The position numbers and the translations under genes were made by a program. This document shows, one piece after another, positions 55,057 through 64,000 of a stretch of DNA of 64,000 bases (position 1 is its first letter; each line of letters begins with the position of its first letter). Under the pieces are notes generated by a model. That model saw only the letters and a program-made list of their open reading frames with translations. It was not told where the DNA came from and made no database searches. Source of the DNA: Anthostomella pinea (lineage: Eukaryota; Ascomycota; Sordariomycetes; Xylariales; Xylariaceae); contig CAUWAG010000008.1 in assembly GCA_963556695.1 (NCBI GenBank), positions 1,302,001-1,366,000 on the forward strand. Reading direction: 5' to 3'.

Positions 55057-56927
55057 TTATTCCTGACTGATGCGGCCAATGCCAATGGTACACCAATATG
55101 CCAGTTCCTTCTTCTCCCTCGCATCCTTTTCCTTGCCCGTGGACGTGCTCATCTGATCATGCGATACGTCACCCTCCCACTCCAACCGCACAAACATGGG
55201 TATCTCCAACACGTCCTCGTCCTCCTTCAAAGGACTCAGATCCGGCTCAGGTTCCCCCTCTTTTCGTAGCAGGGCTGGGGGCGCCTCAAGACTCAGTGAC
55301 GCCGGCACGACCTCGACGACGATAGTGACCCAGTTGTGTCCACGCTCCCAGATCTTGCCTGCCTCGGCCTGGTGTGTGCCACCTTCGGTGCCCCTCCGCC
55401 GCCGCCCTTGGATGTCCTTATTGTCATCTTTCAACGCGTCGTCGACGAGGTACATGCCCGATTCCGTGCTGGGGTCCATCTGGAACTGCGGACACAGCAC
55501 TGTCACCCGGGACGCGAAGCGGCCGGGCGTCGTGGCGGGCGTTGCGAGCGTCACCTTAACTTCGTCGAAGAGCGGGTTCCTGAACGTCAGCAGGTACTGC
55601 ACGGGCTGCAGTGGCTTGAGCAGAGCCGGGGGCGGATTAAAAGGCTTGATGGAGATGGAGGGGATCGTGGTGTTTGCCACGAGCCGCATCCTAAATCGAG
55701 TATTGGCGACCTTTGACTCGGGCTTGCTGATGATGTGCCGGCAGACTGGACAGCGCTTAGACCGCTTCGTCCGTAGGAGATACGGTATCGGCCACAGCTC
55801 CTCGGCGAAGCGGGCGCCCTCTTCGACCTGTGACTTTGCCTGGTCCCCTATGACGGTGCTGTCCCAACCGTCGCGCCGCAGTTGCGAAACAGCTGAGCTG
55901 TCGTCAAGATCGAGTGCCCGGAACCCTTCACTAGCCGAGTCCGCCTCTCGCGTCATGGTGCCCTTGCTCTTCTGTTTGTGGCTCCCCGCATTGTTGCCAG
56001 AGTATATGCTCATGATGCGGGAGAGAGCCCCCGGAGAACTGAAGCCGTAGTCGCCCAGGCCAGAGCTGGGGTTGGCAATGGCATTCTGAGCGCTGTAGAA
56101 CGACCTCATGGCCGAAAACCTCGCTTTCATTGTTGCCGCTACGGAGTCCGTTTTCGTCGGGGAGGTATCACCGCCGACGGCGTGTTTGGAGTGGCTATCC
56201 TCGCCATGCCGCAGCTTCTGGAGCTGGGCAAAGATGCCCTGCGGCTTGTCGAACTTGACGCCGATCTCGGACGAGTTCCAATTGCAGTATGAACAGCTCA
56301 GGATCCAAGGCCCCGCAGGCGTCGTCGCCGTGTTGGCGTTATCGGCCGACAGGAGAGAGGGCTCGGGTGCGGATTCGAGGGACTGGACGGCTAGGGGCCC
56401 GATGCATATCGGGCATTGGAAACAGCTGCGCGTACATCTGACCACAGGACCCGAGTTAATCTCTACTCTGCGCAAGAGGGCAACATGCGGTGTGATGTCT
56501 AGTATCGGGGACCGGAGACCGGAAGGCGGAGGCAATGTGGTGTGTTGCGATGTGTGCCGCTCCATAGTGTCTGTCACACCGCACTGAACTGCACGTACCT
56601 GTTCCCTTCGGTCTTGAGACTGCTGCTCGCCACCTCGAACAGACAGTTCGGACAGTAGATGGTCACAAGCTCCTCGGCGACACAGCGGGGGCAGCGGATC
56701 TGGTGGCACACATCGCACCACAGCAGGTACTCGAGGGGGTACAGGCTATAGTTCGAGCGGGGAGCACGCGGGTCGAAGTTGTGGTCGTCGTCATCGTCGT
56801 CACTGGAGTGCGGCGAGGTCGGGGATGGCGCGTCTTCGGCTGGGCGGCTCTGGCTGGTGGTGGTGGTGGTGGTGGTGGTATCGTGGCAGGGACATTGGAT
56901 GTACGTGTAGGGTGTAAACGATGCCAT
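55057..56927 (-). CDS. Dynactin subunit 4 (p62; RO-2 type)
   Basis: A pointed-end subunit of dynactin, which links dynein to cargo along the Arp1 filament; 569 residues, exons 56599-56927 and 55057-56437 with a 161-nt intron. Zinc-binding Cys pairs are in family order: YIQCPCHD at the start, WCDVCHQIRCPRC, IYCPNC, then after the intron CFQCPICIGPL, SCSYCNW, and further on RCPVCRHII. A run of eight Thr and an Asp run lie near the N-terminus. LWPIPYLLRTKRSKRCP and IPMFVRLEWEGD with AYWCTIGIG near the C-terminus match the p62 family. The Neurospora homologue is ropy-2. Confidence 0.92.
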
Positions 56928-57563
56928 TAGAACTTCCCCAGGTCGTCTGTCACATTGCCGCAGCCGCGACTAGCAGCGAGATCTGGTGCAAAAGCAGACA
57001 GGCTCAGGCTCCTCTGAGAAGAGACCTCGTAGGTCCTGGTATGGTGGGATGCTATGCAGCTACAAACGGCGGCGGATGTTGAATCGGTTTGAAGCGGCAC
57101 CTAATATTCAGACGCAGCTGGAGCTTAATTGAATTCCAATGCAGCGGGAATGGGGAAAGTCCAGTCGGGTCGGGCATCCGCACCACCTGCGCCCAGCTGG
57201 AGGTGCAGGTGGTGACCTAATCCTGGTGATGCCCGTGCGGGGCCCCGACCCGGATCATCCAATGCGGGGTTATCGGGGTTGTCCACGTATCGGAGCTGGA
57301 GGTAATAGGTACCCGACCTTCGCATTCCCGTCCACCCAGCTGCCAGCCCTCCAGTTTGTGCGGCAGACACTCATCAGAACTACCACCCGAAAGGAAGCTC
57401 CCAGCCTTCCATCCCGCCAGCCTCAGCGGGATTACGAGAAGCACCAACTGGCAAACGTCGTGCAACGAAGCTACAAGGCTGCTTTGCCGACATACAGAGT
57501 ACCCCAGCGAACCCCCACAGTGCACGCACGGGCAGGCTGGACCCAGAAACCACAACGCTCACC

Positions 57564-57583
57564 GGCATGGCATGGCATGGCAT
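57564..57583. repeat. (GGCAT)4 pentanucleotide repeat
   Basis: Four perfect GGCAT units in non-coding DNA. Confidence 0.95.
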
Positions 57584-58200
57584 GAAGCGCGTCTACCTCA
57601 CGTCAACGCCTTCAACAGGATGTGTTCCCGAGTGGAGAGCTTGTCATTTCCTGGAATCCCAGCCAGCCCAAGTCTCGTCTCGGTCAACCTGAAACTCTCC
57701 TGTCAAGACTCGGCAGGAATTGCTCTTCGTCTTGCCCCTCGCCAGTGCTCCACGGGAAATCTCAGACGTTGGGATAGCCCGGTGCCAGAGATGCCGGACC
57801 TTCCAACTTATTCATCCGAGTCGATCCTGTCAAAACGAGCCCCAGGTTGAATCTTGACCAGGCCAGGCCAAGCTCTGCCTCTGACATACATGGACGTACT
57901 AGAATGCAGCTAATTTAATAGCCGCAAAATTTCCCGATACTGACAGTAGGTGATGATAGCGTTCCATTTCTTCGGCGCCGAAGCACGTGTGATAATGCGA
58001 CATTCATTCCCTCCTCGCCTGGCAGCGTCGGAGCGGCATTGTTGTAATGAGATCATTTCGAAGAGAGGCACTATTAGAAAGTCGACATACCAGAGAAAGC
58101 TCGGCAAGCTTCCTTCACGCAGGCTCTGTAGAGACCCCAATGCGATGAAATCAAGTTCAGATGACAGCGTAATCAACCGTCGGTCTCGTCCCCCAAGGCC

Positions 58201-58224
58201 AAAGGCAAAGGCAAAGGCAAAGGG
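58201..58224. repeat. (AAAGGC)n hexanucleotide repeat
   Basis: Three AAAGGC units plus a fourth ending GGG. In one frame it would encode Lys-Ala repeats, but no gene is supported here. Confidence 0.95.
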
Positions 58225-59133
58225 GACGCGTGTATGATTAGAATCAGCGACGTTACAACCGGACGGAGAGGGATCCCCCCCAACCAGACGTTGAAGCGAC
58301 GGCGTGGAGAATATCTCGCCAGTTCATCCATCGCACCTCGGCGAGGATGACGGATGACGCCCATCGTACAGTGCTCCGCCCCGCCGTGCCACGTCGAAAG
58401 TAGCGTTTTATTAGCATCGCCGACAGAAAACTCTAATAAATCCGAGGCCTTCTTGCACTACCATCGGAGAGGTTGGCCATGAGGAAAAGACGGGACCCGC
58501 TGGAACAAAGCCCACGGCTGGGAGGGCCTGACTGACGACCGTTGAATCAGTCCCATCTCCAGCAGGCACTCGTTCCGACCGAGATCATAGATGTCGAGTG
58601 CTCGGGGTCGGGTCTTCCAATCTGCTGCAGTCGAAGGCCGAGGGTTGCATCAGGGGCGACGATCTGCCAGGATCACCCAAGATCCGGTTATCCGATCCGA
58701 TCCGATCACTTTAGCGGCTCCATCAGTTCCCAGCAAAGACAACCTCGCGAGTCGCCCTGTGACCTGTCGCCGCGCAACGATCTGCCGCTTCCAGAGTCCC
58801 AAAGGTTCGTTCTCGCATATGTAGGTAGGCTTTGCTGAAGAGCAGCACCATCCCTGACGTGGGAGGATCAATGACACCATGACCATGACACCATAATGGC
58901 TACAACTACAGACAGTAGTAAATAGATCCGTGGCCACTTCAGCCAGCCAAGCTCCACAGTGGCCGACGTCTAGCACGGCGTGGTGTCAGTGGTGGCAGCG
59001 CTAGTACGACGCGCAGCAAGCCCGCACCCTCGAGTCGACAGCACTGCTATCTAGGTTAGTATCATGGGTTCTTTTAGGCTGGCGTGGCTGGCTGCGTCGC
59101 CGCGCGAGGATATATCCCCTTCCGGGCCAGTCT

Positions 59134-59152
59134 CCCACCCTCCCACCCTCCC
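59134..59152 (-). promoter_or_regulatory. Perfect G-quadruplex motif (G3N1 x5) on the minus strand
   Basis: Five runs of CCC separated by single bases on the plus strand. It is 282 bp upstream of the next gene's ATG, so on the template strand of its promoter or leader. Loops of one base are the most stable class; a regulatory role is inference. Confidence 0.6.
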
Positions 59153-59433
59153 GCCATCCCACCATCCCTCTTGACAGAGTTTTGGGAAGTTGTAGATGCC
59201 CGAAGCTTGCAGAGCTCGTCCCAATCCACACACCTCAACGACATGACGAGCCTTCAAGGTTACCGCCTTCTATGACCAGTGCGGGGGGGATCTGCCAGAG
59301 GCCGACTTCTGCATAAGCCTGGGTCGACTAGCAGCTAGGCCAATGAGCCAGTCATCGAGACTTCTGCTTGTGTCGTCTTATCTTGTCGACCTTCCAACAG
59401 TCTGAGTGCTGGATATCGTGTTTCAGACACACG

Positions 59434-62226
59434 ATGATGTCTGCTTCTGCCGCCTTGCCCAGCGCAGACAGCGCCCCTCCTTCTGGCCCCGTGCATCTAA
59501 ATACAAGGGTGGGCCCGCCGCTCACACGAGAATTGTCGCTCTACAATGGTATATCGAATCGGTCACGCGGTTGGAAGACGAGAAAGTCCGAGAGAGCCAT
59601 GGAGCCATCGTCAAGTAATCCCTGTGTCATGAGGTGGGATGGCGCCTCGAGGTCGAGTGCAACCTGGGACAACTTGAGACGGGTGAGTCGTGTCCGCCCT
59701 GCCAGAATCGTTGGACTTCCACCTCTGACGACGAACACAGGATCCCGAACTATGGTTCCGGCACGGAAATTGCTATGTACATCTGTACGGTCAAGGACAA
59801 AGCCGCAGGGGCCCTGCTTTCAGGGTGCCCTTCGCGGCGCTTCTGGAGGCGAATTGTTATCCTCTAATCGACCGATTCATGTCCCAAGATATCAGCAAGC
59901 CGAGTGGTCAGGCTCAACGCGATGACCATGAGCCGGCGAGCTATTTCAGCCGCTCCCAAAGACATAGCCGCATTGAACTCTTCATACCAGCTCCGCCCCA
60001 TTCAGACAAACACCAGGCGTACAACTATCATCTCGCAACTCGCAACTTCTTCGCCTTCATCTTCCGCAGGTCAATGGTTGGAGAGAGCCTCGGCTCTGCT
60101 CTAATCACCCTCATGCATAGCTTGCACGAGTTTCGCACCGAGGATGTGGACATTGTCCAGGACATGAAGAGTTATCTGGACGAAGAGGGTTATCTCCACT
60201 TGAAAACTCAGCCATCCCATGCGCTAGCGATATTGCATCTTGCCGAGGTATTCCAGTTGAGAGAGCTCTACATTGACGCATTCGCTCATTGCTGTGGCAT
60301 GAGCGACCAATTATTTCTGGGCCCCGAATACCAGGTCAGTTTGGAATCCGCTCGGCAATGCTCGATGTCTGCTAACCAATCTAGCTCCTCACTTCAGTTA
60401 CACGCAAGCTCATCCGCCGCGCACGTGTTGAAATGGACCTGAGGTTAGGACAGAGCGGCCGTATGCTGAGGACGTTTCTTCAGGACGAGCTGTCGGAGGC
60501 ATATCTGGGTCTATACCCTGGCGCGCGGGCACATCTCGAGCGATTCCGAACCTTACTGCACGGACTGTATGCCGCCCGTTTCGGCTACTACCCGCCTGCA
60601 TCCATTGATCCACGTACGACGGTGTTCGAAGTAGACGTCTTCCGCACGATGCGAACCGACTTTGAGGCTCTCTACCAGTACCTGGTCGACGAGAGCTTTG
60701 ATACGTCCCACAACAGCCCCTTTCTGGCTCAGGGCGGTATCTGCACGCTTCAGAGTGTTCAGTCGTTCGATACGAGACACAATTTCCAGACCCTTTACCA
60801 CCCACTTCCACTTCTTCCCCAGGTGGCTCCACAGAGTACATCATCGCGAAAGGTTGCCTGGCTAAGCAAGCAGATGAAGGCAACCCAGGCCCAACGTGCA
60901 AATACACATACAGCCTTGTTAAAGGCCACAAACCAGGGTAGAGGCGACTTGTTGAACAACGAGCTGGTCAGAGCTTACCGCAAGTTTGAAGAGGATTCGA
61001 CATTCTCGCCTATCAAGGCAGACAAGTTGGAGAATCTCGGACCCATGGATGCCCGCAAAGTCCGGTGGATCTTGGTCTACGCAGTCTACCAGACACTGCG
61101 ACAGGCAACCGAGCCGCCAGCTGAGGTCAAAGACGCGACTGATGTTCCGTACAATGTCTGCATTTCGACCACTCACTTGCCCCCTTGGAAGGAAGAGCGA
61201 CCTGTACGTACTCTGGTCAGACGGCAGTCAGACCAGATGATCACTCGCAACCCATCTACTTCGACTGCGGGACGGAGCTCGAAAGTATCCACGCCTCCTC
61301 CTCCTTCTACACCTACCTATGAAATCAAACCCGACATTGACTACTTCGCCCTTGTGCACCAGCCTGTAACAGAAAGCAAGGACAGAAGAACAGCTATCAC
61401 AAGACGCATAAGCCGGACCGAGAGCATTACTCGCTCTCTCTCGCGAAACTCGACTGTTCGACGATCAATCGGGTTCCTCAGAAAGCAGCAGCCAGAAACG
61501 ATGGCTCATCACCATCCCCTCACACCATGCTACCATGAGATCGTTATTAAATCATATGGCAATGGAACCAATGACGCAGAGGACATCACACCAACCGTAC
61601 GGACACCACGAAAGACGATGCATCCGATGGCCGAAGTGCTCCCAAGACTGTCCACCTCAGACGAATCTGCCGACTCGAGCAATTCCTACAACTCTGAGGG
61701 AGCTAGCTCGCAGACTTCAAACACGTCGGGTGCCGCCAGTCCCACCGAGTCATTTCATTTCTCATGGGACAGCCGACCGAGCAGCGTCTGTGTCTGTGGG
61801 CCCAAGAGTCATGCCCATGCGGAAGTGCCCAACTCCACCCATCCCGATATCGACAGGTCCCCTACATTGCACCAGGACAACGCGTCCGGCATACCCAGCA
61901 TTTCTTTGCCCTTTCAGCGACGTCCTAACAGCGTACACTGCGGAGCCCTCAAGATAATGGAGCCCCTACCTCTTAACATTCGCAAAGCCAACACGTTCGC
62001 ACCCGACCTCTCCCTCGAAATGCCTTCCCCGCGGACCCCCACATCCTGGGATTACATCAAGGCCGTCATGGAGGTAAAGGCCACGAATATGTTGGACGAG
62101 ATCCATCCCGAATGGGAGCAGTACACTGATCTCGGTGGACATACGCCAATCAAGTCTGCAGTGACCACCCCGGATCACTCCATATTCAAAAGAAACTCAT
62201 TCAAAAGGGCTTCGACGATGTACTAG
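59434..62226 (+). CDS. Conserved fungal protein of unknown function (894 aa)
   Basis: Three exons (59434-59682, 59741-60334, 60385-62226), all phase 0, introns 58 and 50 nt. The N-terminal 60 residues are disordered. About 84-330 is a globular part with DPELWFRHGNCYVHLYGQGQS, FRVPFAALLEANC, NYHLATRNFFAFIFRRSMVGESLG (BTB-like in feel), then after the second intron VTRKLIRRARVEMDLRLGQSGRMLRTFLQDELSEAYLGL and LLHGLYAARFGYYPP. The latter blocks mark a Pezizomycotina family that I believe is catalogued as DUF8004; that name is from memory. A Ser/Arg-rich region (SRTESITRSLSRNSTVRRS) and a long Ser/Pro tail follow. A role is unknown; phosphorylation sites are plentiful. Confidence 0.8.
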
Positions 62227-63583
62227 GTCGATCGAGAAGAACGACGAGAAACGGACGAGCTATGGGAGATATTAGTACGAAGAATGTCACGAGTGAAGAT
62301 GGGATAAGCTGCGACATAATCGATCGCTCACACACACGATTCCTTCGACCTCCTTTTAATTCTCTCATTATGTCGCATGATACCCAAACTTACATACAAC
62401 ATCACATTCATTAGAACCGGCGTCCGGGTTTGGGGGATACAATATTCACTCGTCACTGGTTGTCTGCCAAAAAGGGAGTTGATGGGAATTCCAGCATTGC
62501 GTCTGCGTGAAATTCATGTATCGTATTGGGAAACATATAATGAAATTACAGTGCATAGATTATTATTGACTGGCCTTGATGCGTGCTCCTTCGATGTGAT
62601 GGCTGCAACCACGACCGTGGCTCGTTATTTGGGCCCAGAGGTGCTCCCACTTGATAGAAGGTGACAAACGTTCGAGCCGAGCACCAGCAAAACAACATGG
62701 GAAGGGTTATAGGTCGGACGCTCGAGTAAACAAAGCTCCACGAAGATGCAGGCTGGGTGTGGTGGCGAGCCATTTGCATGCACTCTTTTCCCGATCTCGA
62801 TGCTCCGGTTTCGTGCGAGAAGCCGGTCATACATACGTCAGGCTGAGTAAGTACCTTGTTGTCGATATGGACGCGGTGCTCCCCCTATTTCATGCCCCTA
62901 CCGCAACTGGCTCGAACCCCCCCCTTTTCCTAACCAGTCGGCAACCCCTGAGGTGTGCATATGAGTGAGTGTATGACACGATTGTAAATACGCAGGGAAT
63001 GCTCGCCTTGGCTAGTCTCACAAAGAGGCGAGTTAGGTGAGTTGACCAGAAAACTCCAGGGTATGATGCAACATCGTCATAGTTGTATGTTATATACATG
63101 ACCTCAGCAAGAGAACGAAACAGTAGCAGTTAAGAGGTCGTTTGTAGTATGCTTGGTTCGCATTGACTAACTAGGGCAAGATCTAACACGTCGAGTTGAC
63201 CGAGTTTGCTTGATGGTGTTGAATGTTGAATAGAATACCTAGGTATGCTGCGAGCCCTCGCTGCGAAACGTTGATTCTGTTGATTGTCTCCCTGAGGCCG
63301 CCTGCCGGTTGCGAACTGGGAAGACGTCGTTTGATATCCACCCCACGCCGGCAGCGAGAGACAGGGCCGCGAGACGGCTACAGAGGAGCGTTGGTGGTTG
63401 GTCCCTTCGAGACACGTTCAGACCGACATAGGTGCCCAGGCCAGAATCCCACAAGGGCAGCTGGTATAGCAAAGCCGTACTGTACCAACCCGCGCTCCAG
63501 CAACACAATTTCCGAAACAAATACTTTCCCGTCCGAATCCCTCCATCAACCAAATCAGTGAGGGAGCGCCCGACAGCCATCAA
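62227..63583. other. Gene-free spacer between converging genes
   Basis: 3' flanks of the 894-residue protein and of the right-edge gene. Only short overlapping ORFs. Nothing recognised. Confidence 0.45.
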
Positions 63584-63961
63584 TCAATTTCCCATAATAT
63601 GCCCCTGAGGAAAAGGCAAGCCAGGAGCCCAAACCAACACCGATGCGTACGACATGAGCCCCAAAAGAAACACCACGAGGAACCAGCAGCACCACGACAT
63701 CGCGCTCTCCCTTACCTCGTGCTCCTCCGGGTGGCGCGGGCCGCCGTAGGTGACGGGGAACGGGAGGAGCAGGGGCTCCTTCTCGGGGTCGCGGATCAGG
63801 CCGTAGCTGGAGAGTCGGGAGGGCTTGTTGCGTGGGGGTGTGGTGGTGGTGCAGGTGGTGGTCGAAGAGGGTGAGCTCTCGTGCGGGGAGGAGTAGGAAG
63901 AGAAGGAGTAGGAAGAAGGGCTAGTTGGCTGCTGCGTGGTGCCGATGGCGTTCATGATCAT
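63584..63961 (-). CDS. Small single-span membrane protein at the right edge (125 aa)
   Basis: Reads from ATG at 63961 (a second in-frame Met at 63955) to a TGA at 63584. The first 50 residues are Ser/Thr/Pro-rich (poly-Thr, SSYSFSSYSS). A polar stretch with EKEPLLLPFPVTYGG follows. One membrane helix lies near 90-112 (SWCCWFLVVFLLGLMSYASVLVW), then a short lumenal or extracellular end. The EPLLLPF-type dileucine stretch before the span would suit vacuolar or endosomal sorting (inference). The family is unknown. Another exon beyond the edge cannot be excluded. Confidence 0.6.
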   Translation of the reverse strand: MIMNAIGTTQQPTSPSSYSFSSYSSPHESSPSSTTTCTTTTPPRNKPSRLSSYGLIRDPEKEPLLLPFPVTYGGPRHPEEHEVRESAMSWCCWFLVVFLLGLMSYASVLVWAPGLPFPQGHIMGN

Positions 63962-64000
63962 ATTGGCCCTCTTTATTTGAGCGTCTAGCAGGTCGTCCGT

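Larger units (their letters stand above)
56928..59433. other. Intergenic region with simple repeats
   Basis: 2.5 kb with no supported gene; the longer ORFs (57139-57850) have scrambled composition. It holds a GGCAT repeat, an AAAGGC repeat and a strong quadruplex motif (listed separately), all within the promoter side of the downstream gene. Confidence 0.45.

Overview
The window looks like nuclear DNA of a filamentous ascomycete (Pezizomycotina; class not determined). Genes stand alone, each with its own spacing. Introns are mostly 50-100 nt, with GT...CTRAY...YAG signals. Several protein types are typical of moulds: a 2EXR protein, a DUF1749 hydrolase, an ADF-H protein with a long acidic tail, a family-type P450, and dynactin p62. 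There is no operon structure, no CRISPR and no intact transposon. I saw no convincing tRNA or rRNA gene by eye.

Layout. 1-207 is the 3' end of a gene entering from the left, followed by about 5 kb without a recognisable gene. 5.2-10 kb holds four minus-strand genes: a P450 with seven exons, one only 4 nt long; an 88-residue Cys-rich protein ending in KDEL; a small membrane protein; and a DUF1749/SidJ-like esterase. TTI1, a PI3K-related-kinase cochaperone subunit, runs divergently at 10.3-13.7 kb. 14-17.2 kb holds a short-chain-dehydrogenase relic and a dead carboxylesterase. An amino-acid permease (19.9-21.9 kb) and a 2EXR protein (23.7-24.9 kb) follow. 26.5-30 kb has a doubtful Cys-rich locus, a coiled-coil protein and a multi-pass membrane protein. 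A large ADF-H actin-binding protein lies at 30.6-34.7 kb and a PP2C phosphatase at 37.9-39.8 kb. A dead iron-containing alcohol dehydrogenase/maleylacetate-reductase-like gene lies at 41.6-42.9 kb. The ESCRT-III subunit Vps2 and the mitofusin Fzo1 share a promoter region at 43-48 kb. Next come a small hypothetical gene, a flavin monooxygenase (50.3-51.8 kb) and a dead histidine acid phosphatase (52.3-52.8 kb). Ribosomal protein S7 (53.8-54.7 kb) converges on dynactin p62 (55.1-56.9 kb). The window ends with a conserved fungal protein of unknown role (59.4-62.2 kb) and a small membrane protein at the right edge.

The genes do not form one pathway. Housekeeping genes (TTI1, VPS2, FZO1, RPS7, dynactin p62, PP2C) have clean, fully spliceable frames. 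Between them are several decayed metabolic or secreted enzymes with multiple independent lesions: short indels, some of them 4-5 nt tandem duplications, plus stop codons. I found no clear new multi-gene system. The most notable points are the pseudogene set and its microduplication scars, the 4-nt exon, a tiny upstream ORF before FZO1, and the KDEL-ending small protein. Most exon boundaries were read by hand from splice signals and protein frame continuity and have not been checked against transcripts.
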